From Pogonophryne albipinna (Eukaryota > Chordata > Actinopteri > Perciformes > Artedidraconidae), in the NCBI GenBank assembly GCA_028583405.1, contig CM053256.1, positions 4,907,995 to 4,971,994 of the forward strand: a stretch of 64,000 nucleotides of DNA, read 5' to 3'. Below the pieces are notes generated by a model that was not told where the DNA came from, searched no databases, and saw nothing but the letters and a program-made list of their open reading frames with translations. This document shows positions 1-30,089 of this stretch, one piece after another (position 1 is the first letter of the stretch; each line of letters starts with the position of its first letter). A program made the position numbers and the translations under genes.

Positions 1-1078
<1,078 letters not shown>

Positions 1079-4000
1079 CTTGTGAGAAGCACAGAAGATG
1101 GACGCCATCAGGAGCCTTTTGCACGATGTCGTCGAAGGCTTTACTGAAACCTTGCACCTGCATCCACATGGGCTTCAGACTGGACAGGTTGTCATACAAG
1201 TCAATCACCTTCACCTCAGTGCCTGGATGCACCTAGGAATACAATCATTCAAAGGAAGTTACAAAACCCTGGTGAACACAGAACAAATCAACAGTCAGCA
1301 AACTACCAGTCTGATTTATGTTTATGTTATTATTCGATTCAGTCAGGTGGGGGTCATGTCCGGCAGTGGCTCAGTCAGTAGGGGCTTGGACTGGGAGCTG
1401 TAGAGTCGCCGGTTCAAGTCCCTGACCAGACCTAAAAAATATGGAGTGTTGACTGCTACTTGGAGAGGTCCCATTTCACCTTCTGCCCTGCCGTGGTGCC
1501 CTTGAGCAAGGCACCGGACACCCCCCTTCCCCCCTCACTCCCATTGCTCCCCGGGCGCTGTATACTAGCTACCCACTGCTCCTAGTCCTGGTACTAGGAT
1601 GGGTTAAATGCAGAGAACACATTTCACTGTGTGTGCTGTGTGCTCTGCATGTGTGACCATTAAAAGAGGGTTTCATCCCTCCCAATTCTATTATAATTCT
1701 TCTAAAACAAAACTGATCTGGAGAAATAAGATATGACAGAGAGCCAGAAATCCTAACATTAAAACTGCTTGCTGATTGTCACTCTTCTTGAAATCTGACT
1801 GCCTTTAGAATAATCTGCATCGCTTTACTGTAGATATTAAGCCTGCAATAAGTTTAATAAATTATTTTGGGTTGAATTGGATGTTTGACCGGTCCATTAA
1901 AATAATTCAACTGAGTGGTGCCTCACTGATGGAACAAATATCATGTTTTATAAATAGTTTTGTTAAATAAATGGTATACTTTGAAGATGTACTTGAGGTT
2001 ATTTAATAATTAATAGTGAATTTAGTCATCAATTTATGCAGATTCAGACTTTTGATACACAAAATAACCATCTCATAAATGATGATGTATTATTTTGTTA
2101 AAGGTCCCATGTCATGGCCATTTCCACTGATCATAATTCCATTGTTGAGGTCTACTAGAATAGAATTATACTGTGCAATTTTCCAAACTCACATTGGTTT
2201 CGCATACAGCATCTCTGTAAAGTATGTGTATTCACTCTCTCCACTAAACGACTCGTTGCAGCTCTTGCCCCCCCTCCCTGTGAGCCCAGTGTGCTCCGAT
2301 TGGTCGGGACGTTGTGAATCGCGCTGAGCTCCGTGGAGGTGTGATTTCCTTGTTTAGCGATACACAGCGAAACACAGCCAAACTCAACCTGAACACACAC
2401 AAAGTCACAGCCAAAGTAAAAACAATAAGTGTGGCTTGATGAGGGTACCTCAAGGCTCCATCTTGGGGCCTCTTCTCTTTAACGTCTACATGCTACCACT
2501 GGCTCAGATAATGAAGAACAACAAAATAAGTTACCATAGCTATGCGGATGACACACAAATTTATGTAACAATTTCACCAGGAGACTATGCTCCAATTCAA
2601 ACACTGAGTAAGTGCATTGAACAAATCAATGACTGGATGTGTCAGAACTTTCTCCAATTAAACAAAGATAAAACTGAGGTAATGGTTTTTGGAGCCAAGG
2701 CAGAACGTTTAAAAGTTAGCGCTGAGCTTCAGTCTGCAATGTTCAAAACAACAGATAAAGCCAGAAATCTAGGTGTAGTCATGGACTCTGACCTGAGTTT
2801 CAACAGTCATATTAAAACAGTTACTAAATCAGCCTACTATCACCTAAAGAATATATCTAGGGTTAAAAGACTAATGTCACAGCAGGATTTGGAAAAACTT
2901 GTCCATGCTTTTATCTTCAGTAGACTCGACTACTGTAACGGTGTCTTCACAGGTCTCACTAAAAAATCTATTAGAAAGCTGCAGCTGATTCAGAACGCCG
3001 CTGCTCGAGTCCTCACTAACACTAAGAAAGTGGATCACATCACTCATGTTCTGAAGTCTTTACACTGGCTTCCTGTGTGTCAAAGAATAGATTTCAAAAT
3101 ACTGCTGCTGGTTTATAAAGCACTGAATGGTTTAGGCCCAAAATACATTTCTGACCTCCTGCTAAATTATGAACCATCCAGATCTCTCAGGTCTTCAGGG
3201 ACTGGTCAGCTTTCTGTCCCCAGAGTCAGAACTAAACATGGAGAAGCAGCGTTTAGTTATTATGCTCCAAATATCTGGAACAAACTCCCAGAAACCTGCA
3301 GGTCCGCTGCAACTCTGACTACTTTTAAATCCAGGCTGAAGACTTTTCTTTTTGTCGCTGCTTTTAATTGAACTATTCACATCTTAGACTGCACTGTAAC
3401 TTTTATTCATGTATCTTTTTTTCTTTTAATGTTTATTTTATTTGCTTTTCTTTTTAATGACTGATTTTAAATGCCATTTTCTTAAATGTCTTTCATTTTT
3501 TGTAAAGCACTTTGAATTGCCTTGTGTTGAAAAGTGCTATATAAATAAACTTGCCTTGCCTTGCCTTGCCTTGCCTTGCCTTGATATTGAGTAAGAAAAA
3601 GGATGATAAACGCTGTGAGAATGGGTCTGCAGAGAGAATTTCGCCGCGATCCCAACTGTCTGTTATCAGCCTGCAGCCAGGGAGGAGAAATCAGCAGAGC
3701 TGCCTGCACTGAGTGTGTGAGGAAGTCCGTGGATTGGTCAATTTGGACCAACCAGCGGGGGCTTAACGTAACGGCTCCGCGGACGTAACGTAACGGCTCC
3801 ACGGATTGGTCCATTTAGTTCCGGGGACCACATGACATCATGATGTACCCGGAAGAATCAAATGGACAGTGACGTATCTCCAACGAGGCGTTTTGGGGAG
3901 GTATTTTCTGTTTTAGAGTTCTATTTCGTCCCTACTGACCGCCAGAGGCGGTGCTTTAAGCACTGGATATGTCCATCGCGCGCATGCGCAGCTCGAGTAC

Positions 4001-7000
4001 CAATAACAACAAAGTCAACTGTGACCCAAGTGACACCGGCTATATCAGCCGGTGTCGTCAGAGGATCTGTTCCTTTCATCTTCTCGCTGCGCGAGGGTAC
4101 CGTGGCTACATTTTTGTAGCCTACAGCGTTCAGGTTTGAACGTTTGATCTGAGTGATTGCTCTGCAAGCAGCTGGCCGCGTGCAGCTTCGCGACTGACAG
4201 TCGGAGCTACGGGTCGTTAACGCGTCCTCCAGGAGCTGTGGCCGGCTGTGCGCTGTGCAGAGCCTCGACAGACAGGTTTGTGTCAGCTTGTTGCTGGTGA
4301 TGGCTGTGTCCCCGCACCCTCTCCCAGCCAAGTTGTCCTGATTGCTGTCTTATTTTTTGTTTGGCTTAGACTTTCTGGTGACGACAGTGTTCCCGCTTCC
4401 TCTCCCATAAAGTTGCCCTTATGCTCTTTTGAAAGTTCTGCTTGTGGCGTTGTGCCCGAGCTATCATTAGCATTTGAGTCCCAGCTTCGGCTGTGTCCCT
4501 CATTCAATTTACTATGGAAAGCCCAGAGTGTCATACTTTAAACCCGTTTTTCGTTTAGATGCAGAGAGTAAGGTTCGCCCCCGCTCCTGGTAGACGCTGA
4601 ACTGCCGTGTTTATTAATCCAGCCAGGTGAAGGCAGTGCTCTCGCTCCCGCTCCCTCTGCCGGTAACGTGGGTGTAATTACATCCCTCTTTCTGTTCGGC
4701 GAGTAGCAGCAACGCTCTACTCTTTCCATTAAGCAGGTAGCTGGTGAAGGCTGTGTTCCCGCACCCGCTCCCGGCTACGCTGCATCTGGCTACCTACAGA
4801 ATGGTTCATTCATGTAGCGCCTGTATGGCTTCTCTTGAGCCCGAGGACGGCCACGACCGCTGCCCCTCCTGCCTCGGCCGCCTCTGGCGGTCAGTGGGGA
4901 CGAAATGTGAGCATCTGAGGGAGGTTCTCACGGTAAACGCCTGCATGAGCTGTAGCTGCATGCCTCGGGCGCTCAGAGTGGCTAGAATCACTGAGGTGGA
5001 ACGTCTGGCAGCAGCCAACAGACACCTCTCCTTGTCACATCCTCCTCCAGATCAATTTGGTCGTTCCCGGCGACTTGAGGGAGCGATGGCTATGTGTGCT
5101 CCCCCCAATAGAAGGACTAGAAACAGGCTGTCCTCTAAAGTGGATTGGCTAGCTGCCGATAGGGGCATGATGAAGTCGCCTCTTGGCCCTTCAGCCTGGG
5201 CCCGGTGTAGGGGCTGCTAGCGGGCCGCCTGTCCCCCGTCCCCCCCTTCGGTTGGCGCACCTCCTTCGGCTGACGCACCTCCTTCGGCTGACGCACCTCC
5301 TTCGGTTGACGCACCTCTGTATGAGGACGCCTTGTCGCTGGTACAGACTCGTCGCCAGGTTTCGCTGGCCCAGTCACCACTAACGGAGGCATGTAGGAGA
5401 GTCCTCCGTAACGTACCAGTCGAGCCAGGGGAGCTGTTTAGGTCAGCTGCCCTGGAGGCACTGGAGCGTGCCGCCCAAGCTAGGCAGACCAGGCAGCAGC
5501 TCTCGGGTCTTCGCAGACCTGTGCCCACTCCCAGCAGGCCCAGGGGCCGCTCTAGCAGCCGCACTCAGCCGCCGGATTACAGGGGTGGTCTGCAGAGGTC
5601 TTAGCGGCCCACTCAACCGCCTCCCAATGACTTTCGTGCCCCAGGTCGCCCGCCTTCCAGGCGGCCTCGTGCCCCAGAGCCTTACCGGCGCCCCCCAAGA
5701 GGCTCCGGGGGCCGGGGGGCTGGGCCCTGAAATCCCGGGGGCGGTCGTCGGCTGCTTTCCCAGCAGCAGCTCAGTTACTGGGCGGTCTGTACTTCCGTCC
5801 CTTGGGTGGTTTTCACCTTAACCCAGGGGTACGGACCGCAGCTCCGGCCCCTAGCCTTCGGCTGGGTCTAATTGACAGTCGTCAGCGATCCGGCAGGGGC
5901 CCTAGCTCTGGCCCAAGATGTGTCCGTCCTTCTGTCCAAGGATGCAATCAAGCCAGTAAGACCCTCTGCTTAGCCCAGGGGGTTCTACTCGGCGTACTTT
6001 CTCGTGAGCAAGAAAGTCGGCGGATTTCGCCCGATCTTGGACCTCAGAGGAATCAACCTGAAGGTGCCGCCATTCTATATGCTGACCACTGCATATGCAC
6101 AGGTGGAGTGGTTCTCAACCGTGGACTTGAGGGATGCCTACTTCCACGTGGGCCGGGCAAGAGGGTGCCCTTAGGCCCGCTGTCGTTGCGCCCCATGCAG
6201 ATGTGGCTGAACAGCCTTCACTTGGACGCCAAGTGGCACAGGCACAGGGAAGTCAGGGTGTCGCAGCATTGCCTCCACTCTCTGTCACGCTGGAGGGGCA
6301 GGGCCTATCTCCTGGTGGGCGTGCCCATGGGCGCCATCCCATCCCGCCAGGAGACCATCACCATAGGTGCATGTCTCTCAGGGTGGGGTGCAGTGCGGCA
6401 GGGCAGGACCGTTCAGGGTCAGCGGTCTGCCCAGGAGAGTGCGCGCCAGGTCAACGTGCTAGAGCTTCGGGCTGTGCAGCTTGCACTCACGCACTTTCTA
6501 ACCCAACTGGGGGGCAAGAATGTGCATGTTCCTTGGGGACAGCATGTACGTTGTTGCTTAGACAACAGTCCCTTCTAGATAGTGGACGTTCTCACTCCAC
6601 TCTGAATTTATGTGGCTGCGATTTCTGCCCGACATGTTTGGGTCGACGGCGCCACGGCGGGGTGCCACAGGTCGGTGTCCCTCTTTATGAGAGGGGCTTT
6701 ATGGCAGCGTCCCCCTAGCACCCCGAGGGCTCCGGCTTGGGACCTGCCCCTGCTGCCGGATGCCCTATCATCTCCTCCCTTCGAGCCCCTGGCCCAGGTG
6801 GGGCTTAGGTGGCTGCCCACGAAGGCAGCATTTCTGCTTGCCATAGCCTCAGGGAAGCGAGTCGGGGAGTTGCATGTCCTCTCCATAAACAATACATGCC
6901 CGAGGTGGGACTCTCAGGCGTTGCCCTTTGGGCAAATGTGGCATTCCCGCCCGGGGTCCTTCCACAAACCCACTTCAATCAGCCTGCCAGCTGGCACGCT

Positions 7001-8221
7001 TTGACATTCAGGAGTACGGCACATCGAAGTTGCGGTGCCCTGGGGGTGCCCAAAGGGCATATGTCAAGGCTACTGCCTGTATACGGCAGGAGGAGCAACT
7101 CTTGATTTTGCCCTGGCGGCACTAAAGGAGGTTATGCCCTCTAACCAGTGGCTGCCCCACTGGGTTGTCGATACCATCTCGACATCAGGCTGAGATGCCA
7201 CTCTACAAGGAGCATCTCAACATCTTGGGCTGCCCTGAGGGTGGTGCCCCTGGAGACCATCTGCGCCGCGGCGTCGTGGGCGTCTTCTGGCACATTCTCC
7301 AGTTGTCATCAGGTCAATGTCGCCACTCCCCATTCTTTGGGCGTGGTCCTTTTGCCGAGCTCCGCTGCTTCCAGTGGTGAGCAAGGGCTTGGATTCTTCA
7401 TGACATTGTTGGTATAAGTCATCCAGTGCTTAAAGCACCGCCTCTGGCGGTCAGTAGGGACGAAATAGAACGATAGTTACGGCTGTAACTACGGTTCTAT
7501 GAGTCCCAGATGACCGCCAGAGTTCCCTGTCACTCAGAATTCTTGTGTGCTCGCAAGAAGATTCTGGGAACAGATCCTCTGACGTCACGTGGGTCACAGG
7601 TGACTTTGTTGTTATTGGTACTCGAGCTGCGCATGCGCGCGATGGACATATCCAGTGCTTAAAGCACCGCCTCTGGCGGTCATCCGGGACTCATAGAACC
7701 GTAGTTACAGCCGTAACTGTCGTTTTACTCGCTACATGGTGTACTTTGAGGGTTTTGACTCTGCACACCATTTACATGCATAAAAACCTTCATAACACAC
7801 AAGGGGACGGGTAATAACCGGAAAAGCATGACATGGGACCTTTAATTACAAAGTAGTTAAAAGCACTTTTACAAGCTGCAAATAGATGGTAATGCCTCAC
7901 TATTTTAATACATTAATATAACCTTTACTTATAAACATTTCCTAGGGTATTCGTTTCTATGTTCTGCTCTTTTGTTTTGTTTTTTGAAGGTCTGAGCTTT
8001 TTCTGTCTTTCAGAAGTCTCTCCCTAAATTAAAAACTTTTCACATATTTAGCTTTTGGAAACCCCTACCTTGTTTATGTAACGAAACATCGTTTTGAACT
8101 CTTTCGGCCCATCGAACAGGCCATGCACGATGATGACAGGCTTGTACCCGTTGATGCAGACTCCTGTCAGCAGCAGCAGAAGAGGCACCGGGGAATCTCG
8201 GATCATCTGCGGGGTCTTCAT
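1079..8221 (-). CDS. ppt2: palmitoyl-protein thioesterase 2, first two coding exons (partial)
   Basis: PPT2 is a lysosomal alpha/beta-hydrolase that cleaves thioester-linked acyl groups. Coding exon 1 runs 8221 to 8069 (51 codons). It begins with ATG, encodes a hydrophobic leader rich in Leu (about residues 12-24), then the family's first strand [11 protein letters not shown], and ends at a GT donor. Coding exon 2 runs 1232 to 1079 and follows an AG acceptor. It continues with [13 protein letters not shown] and ends at LLCFSQ, which contains the catalytic serine (residue 101) of the nucleophile elbow; the following Gly is split across the next intron. Both exons join in frame. The donor after exon 2 reads GTCCTA, a weak match to consensus. 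The rest of the gene, including the catalytic Asp and His, lies left of position 1. The 6.8 kb intron between the exons is almost all repeats. The gene is divergent from dhx16. The identity is based on recalled family motifs and is strong. Confidence 0.9.
1346..1690 (+). repeat. tRNA-derived SINE
   Basis: The head carries RNA polymerase III promoter boxes: an A box (TGGCTCAGTCAGTA, 1367-1380) and a B box (GGTTCAAGTCCC, 1411-1422), with tRNA-like spacing. The body contains the segment CCCTTGAGCAAGGCACCGGA that recurs in teleost SINEs, and the 3' part reads GGGTTAAATGCAGAGAACAC followed by an AT-rich tail. It sits in the ppt2 intron. It is a retroposed element and not a functional tRNA, because no acceptor stem can be folded around the boxes. 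Confidence 0.8.
2436..3582 (+). mobile_element. 5'-truncated L2-like LINE with reverse transcriptase fragment
   Basis: An open frame of 311 codons (2436-3371) starts abruptly inside a reverse transcriptase at [12 protein letters not shown]. It contains the catalytic YADDTQ motif, then LNKDKTEV and SRLDYCNG, and a C-terminal region ending in [11 protein letters not shown]. This arrangement is typical of the L2 clade of fish non-LTR retrotransposons. The 3' end reads AAAGTGCTATATAAATAAAC and then a CTTGC pentanucleotide run (about 3548-3582), a tail typical of L2-like elements. The 5' truncation removes the endonuclease and the first part of the RT. The remaining frame has no stop, so insertion is fairly recent, but the copy cannot be autonomous. 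Confidence 0.88.
4801..5220 (+). pseudogene. DIRS Gag-like ORF, interrupted
   Basis: This frame begins [19 protein letters not shown] and has the cysteine pairs CSAC and CPSC that open the Gag-like protein of fish DIRS elements. A TAG stop at 5218-5220 ends it, and similar Pro/Ala-rich sequence continues in other frames to about 5600, so the original ORF was longer. An upstream in-frame start exists at 4744, but the ATG at 4801 matches the family start better. Confidence 0.65.
5245..5316 (+). repeat. four tandem 18-bp units inside DIRS gag
   Basis: The unit CCTTCGGYTGRCGCACCT is repeated four times head to tail (5245, 5263, 5281, 5299) with one or two substitutions. Being a multiple of three, it adds six-residue repeats to the Gag-like frame. 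There are no unique spacers, so it is a coding minisatellite. Confidence 0.9.
5960..6578 (+). pseudogene. DIRS reverse transcriptase / RNase H remnant
   Basis: Reading across frames, one sees the RT segments [15 protein letters not shown] and [13 protein letters not shown], the latter carrying one of the RT catalytic Asp residues, and then the RNase H segment [13 protein letters not shown] with nearby DNS. These are hallmark DIRS pol motifs. They fall in different reading frames separated by frameshifts, and the canonical YADD-like block is not readable, so the enzyme is not functional. Confidence 0.75.
6612..7417 (+). pseudogene. DIRS tyrosine recombinase remnant
   Basis: The first part (6612-7004) contains [20 protein letters not shown] and [16 protein letters not shown], corresponding to the conserved catalytic-Arg region of DIRS recombinases. 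The second part (7148-7417, different frame) contains [11 protein letters not shown] and SWASSGTF, matching the H-x-x-R region that precedes the catalytic Tyr. The frame change between the two parts and the missing Tyr context show that it is inactive. Confidence 0.72.
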
Positions 8222-8826
8222 CTCTCCTTCCGGCCACTGACGAGCCCTCTGTCCGGGCTGAGGATCGAGTGAGGGGCCGCAGGAGGAGATTATGTCTTTA
8301 AACGTCCTGATGAGGAACTTTAAAGATCTTTCAACTTTTGATTTTAGACTTGGAGAGCATCAGCGCACTTCCTCATAATCATACTGAAATAGTGTGTCGG
8401 TTTTTCCGAAGGTGGTTATCACATCCCTTTTAAGTCTCTCAGTTACGTAGTGTTGAGGACTCACCCATCTGTTAGACCGACTTTAAGCAGTATTATAGCG
8501 TGACGTTCGGTCATTAAAACATAATATGATTATACTTCTAATATTATACTTCTAATATACTTCTAATTAAAGTGATGTAGGCACGTTAATGCATCAATAA
8601 CTGCAATGCCATATCATTCTGAAATTGTTCATTTTTGCATACTGACTTATTTTGCTTGAGGTAGCCTATTTTAGTATTTTAATGCTAAGACTTTTGTTCT
8701 TCAAGTTTGAATGCAATAATTCTACAGTAGAACTGTTGTACATTTTCTTTATAATTTATCAGTACTTGGATTGCAAATTGTAGGCCTATATTGAGTGGCC
8801 CCACAACCTTTACAGCTATAATGTAC
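8222..8826. promoter_or_regulatory. ppt2 upstream region
   Basis: This DNA lies directly upstream of the ppt2 start codon. The first 80 bp are GC-rich (GGGGCCGCAGGAGGAG context on the plus strand) and probably contain the leader and promoter. Beyond about 8500 it becomes AT-rich and featureless. No TATA box or other site could be assigned with confidence. Confidence 0.35.
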
Positions 8827-10208
8827 CAGGGGTGCCCAACCAGTCGATCGTGATCGACCGGTCGATCGCGGGAGGATTCACAGTCGATCGCGAGATGTGT
8901 CTAAAAATAGAACAACAATATTCTGTTTTATCGTTAATGTCCAATAAAATAATCTTCCTGTGCCAGAATAATGCACTTTAACGCATCAACGCTTTGTGAT
9001 TGGCGTGACCCCATGTATCGGGGCGTGGCTGGTGGGCAGTGGGCACTAGTTTGCTGACGTTGTCCGTGACAACAGGAGTGACAGTCCGCACACAAGACCA
9101 CAATAAATGGCAGAAGCAAAAGAGCCCAACATATATCATTTTCACTCCGAGTGGGAGGATGATTATTTTTTGTATCTATTCCAATTCAAAGTCCATCTGT
9201 CTCATCTGCAATGCGAGCCTGGCTTTATCGAAGAAGGGTAATTTAGGAGCGGCATTTCAAAACAGTGCACAAACGCTACGAGACGGAATTCCCTTCTAAT
9301 TCTGCCCTACGCTCCCAAAAGGTGAGGGACCTGAAAGGACAGCTAAATGCACAGCAGTCCATTTTCACCAGGCCCAACAACAAGAGCAAGGCTGCTACCA
9401 GAGCATCTTATCGTGTCAGTCACGTTCTTGCGAAACACATGAAGTCTTTCAAAGACGGCGAAGTTGTGAAAGAAGCATTCCTGGAGGCTGCCGATGCGCT
9501 TTTTGGGGACAATACAAATAACAGTATAGCATTTCAACAGGTTTTTGATATAATAAAAACTCAAGTTAGATACCGTTATTAATCAGCTGTAAGTTTTAGT
9601 TTGTTTGAACTTATTCATTATAATTATTGTACAAAATGGTATAAGAATGCAAACATTAAGATCTGTTTTGTTTAAATTGATTATAGTCTATTATCAATTC
9701 AGGTTAAGAATGTTGCTTGCATCCTATTTTAAAGGCATTTATTTTTATAATCTACTAAAATGCAAAAAAAGAAAAGGGTTTGATTCTATTAATTTTGTCT
9801 TTTTTATTGCACTTTGGCAGCAGATTCCTGTGTAGCTTCAGATCTGAGTTGTCTTATTAGTAAGCCTAATTTATACTTTTGTAGCAACACTATTTGTATA
9901 TAATGGCAAAGAAAGGGTTCAGTGTCTTTTCTTTTTTTCCTGTCACAATGTGGCAGCACTGTTCAATGTTTCTTGAAAACATTACCCACTGAAGTGTGTG
10001 ACGTGTGAATAAACTCCAACTCTGTATCAACAACACCGTTGTGTAACTTCAGTTAAATGCTTGTATGTGTGTAGATTAGAAAGAGCTAAGATAAAGGATC
10101 TGCAGTATTTTATGAAGTATTAATCATACAAAGGTCAGTTTTATACAAGTAGAAGTGTGTATTTACCTGTAAAAGTAGCTCTCTGTTCAAAAAGGTTGGG
10201 CACCCCTG
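8827..10208 (+). mobile_element. internally deleted hAT transposon
   Basis: The terminal inverted repeat CAGGGGTGCCCAACC at 8827-8841 is mirrored perfectly at 10194-10208. The 5' end carries the GTCGATCG palindromes typical of this vertebrate hAT family. An internal fragment (about 9257-9582) encodes KRYETEFPSNSALRSQKVR and LNAQQSIFTRP, the N-terminal part of a hAT transposase of the kind co-opted in GTF2IRD2 and ZBED5-like genes. The catalytic part and the hATC domain are gone. Flanks ATGTAC and ATGTAG may be a decayed target duplication. The element separates ppt2 from dhx16. Confidence 0.85.
9257..9582 (+). pseudogene. hAT transposase N-terminal fragment
   Basis: This is a short coding remnant within the hAT element at 8827-10208, matching the region after the zinc finger of GTF2IRD2/ZBED5-type hAT transposases (ASYRVSHVLAKHMKSF, DGEVVKEAFLEAADALFGD). 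It ends at a stop and lacks the RNase H-like catalytic core. Confidence 0.65.
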
Positions 10209-10429
10209 ATGTAGTCTGACTATACATTTGTAAAACCAATAGACTGTTTAAAGTTAACACCGTGTTGTTTTCCAGATGGCCACTAGGGGACAATAAGCGC
10301 TGCAGTCTTCTTTGTTTATTTGTACATGACGTCATTCCGCTTCCTACTTCAGCGTGTGCATAGCAAACGTTGCAAAACTTTAATTCATTATTGTTATTTT
10401 TACGGTGTTTTGTCTGGAAAAATAAAGCC

Positions 10430-10599
10430 ACAAATACATAATTATAGAAGGCTGCTAAAGGATGTATCCTTTAAGTGTTCTTGCCGGGAGCTTGTGAGCT
10501 GCATCTCAAGCTAAAACAACACTTGTAGCTGGAGTTAGCTAACACACAGCCTCCTACTTCCACCATAACAACAACGTTGTTTGAGCATTTTGAGAAGCG
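10430..10599 (+). promoter_or_regulatory. dhx16: candidate dhx16 5' leader exon
   Basis: A consensus donor (G|GTAAGT) follows position 10599, and the first coding exon of dhx16 starts just after an acceptor (CTTGAACAG, ending 11379). A non-coding first exon ending at 10599 would fit. The exact start is not visible. This is inference from splice signals only. Confidence 0.4.
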
Positions 10600-11384
10600 G
10601 TAAGTGAAATCAATGAGTAGCTTATGTGTCAAAGAAAGAACTGTACGTTATTGTTTTTAATCTAAAGTTAAAGCCCACCCTGCAAAAACAAAAGCAGACT
10701 AGCTCACTAGTGCACCATTGAAATGTAAGGTCTAGTGAACTGTCAAGGAATATAGCTAGACATACTAGTTTAGCTCTAGCTAGTATACTTTTTACTTTCC
10801 CAGGACTGTGTCAACATTTTTACTTTCCCAATTTGCATTTTACTTTCCAGAAAAACAAGTGAGACTAGGTTGTATCTCTAGTTTGTACATAGTCTGTACA
10901 TAGTCTTCACACTTAATGCTGTGAAACATACGTCGTTATTTGGACCATTGTGCACATTTCTGCAAAAAACTTCAACATCTAAAAACGGCAATGCTCTTTC
11001 GTTTTAATACAAACATGTTTAACATACTTTATATTATTTGTTTCAACATATTGACGTCATTTTATTCTATTCTTTTCTTTATGTCTATTTCTTGTTTTTT
11101 GTTCTTTCTTATGTGTGTTTAACGAGTTTAGCTCATAGTCATTCCTTCATTTTTAAATGTTGCCTTCTTTCGTCCTGCAGTAATCAACCATTATAATTTA
11201 AAATAAAAATAAAGTATTAAAAAGTCAGGGAAAATTAAAATGATGACTTTACGTATGTGTTAATAAACCACCTATTTTGAACGTTTGGTTGTAGTCACCG
11301 GCTTCCTTTATATTTTAATATGTAACATCAGCACCAGCATTAAGAAAAACGATTGTCTGTTGTTGTGATCCTTGAACAGGCACC

Positions 11385-29513
<18,129 letters not shown>

Positions 29514-30064
29514 AGAGAGGCCCGAAGCTCAGGGGACAGATGGTGAAAATCAAAAGAGCGGGGGGCTCACTCCCACCCTCTCTCAGGGCAGGGTCAACGT
29601 GACAAAATGACTATTGGAAATTTCATAAAATTAAATGAGGAAAAGTTTGGAAAATGTAGTTTCAGCTACAGTCTATGGTTCTAGCCTGTCTCCACCTGTT
29701 TGTCCTCAATTGTTTGCTTCTGTGACTGGAGATGACATTTTGTACTAAATGTGTAGCCTAAACACACATGAGGAGCAGAGGGTGGGTCACAGACAGAGGC
29801 TGGTTTAATCATAAGCCAACCACAAGGAAACATTTAAGCACCTGGAGTTTCCTGCATTGCAACTGCGGTCCCAACTCACTGGGAGGGTTTTTCACCCCCT
29901 TAAAGAGCAAGACTGCTGCTTTGTTTCCCGGGTGCTTTTTGTGAAACCGGCACGCTGTTAAAGTGTGTAAGTTACAGAGGAGCCTCCACCAAACTGAAAA
30001 GACTCATTTCCAAATCACACATGTGTGAGGCTTCTTATCTTGTTTATTTTCATTTTTCTACAGC

Positions 30065-30070
30065 AATAAA
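30065..30070 (+). promoter_or_regulatory. dhx16: dhx16 polyadenylation signal
   Basis: AATAAA lies 552 bp after the dhx16 stop codon and is followed by a T-rich, GT-containing stretch. It is the best candidate for the 3' end of the transcript. Confidence 0.65.
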
Positions 30071-30089
30071 GTTTTACAACCACTTATTT

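Larger units (their letters stand above)
3918..7721 (+). mobile_element. DIRS-type tyrosine-recombinase retrotransposon (degenerate)
   Basis: Four parts identify this as a DIRS element. There are inverted terminal repeats (left about 3918-4075, right about 7567-7721, inverted). There is a Gag-like region with CSAC and CPSC zinc-knuckle-like pairs near 4815-4880. There are RT/RNase H fragments (about 5960-6578). A tyrosine recombinase region (6612-7417) comes last. An internal complementary region at 7418-7521 matches both outer ends. Frames are broken by several stops and shifts, so the copy is dead. GC content is visibly higher than in the flanks. It lies inside the TTAA element in the ppt2 intron. 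Confidence 0.88.
2098..7845. mobile_element. TTAA-flanked DNA transposon split by two nested retroelements
   Basis: The 19-bp sequence TTAAAGGTCCCATGTCATG at 2098-2116 is repeated as a perfect inverted copy at 7827-7845. TTAA outer ends fit the target site of piggyBac or Kolobok-type transposons. The DNA belonging to this element itself appears to be only 2098 to about 2436, about 3583-3917 and 7722-7845, roughly 0.8 kb, with no transposase. The remainder is an L2-like LINE (2437-3582) and a DIRS element (3918-7721) inserted later. It is therefore a non-autonomous element that served as a landing site in the ppt2 intron. Confidence 0.8.

Noticed and set aside
1361..1440. Possible functional tRNA gene
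   Set aside because: The A and B boxes belong to a SINE head followed by a SINE body; no cloverleaf with a paired acceptor stem can be drawn.
5245..5316. Possible CRISPR-like repeat array
   Set aside because: The 18-bp units are directly adjacent with no spacers, lie inside a retrotransposon coding region, and the genome is eukaryotic.
2098..7845. Idea that the whole 5.7 kb unit is one autonomous transposon
   Set aside because: The RT, RNase H and tyrosine recombinase belong to two retroelements with their own ends; the outer element has no transposase.
8040..8237. 65-codon minus-strand ORF rich in Arg and Asp
   Set aside because: It overlaps ppt2 coding exon 1 in another frame; the true frame reads [11 protein letters not shown].
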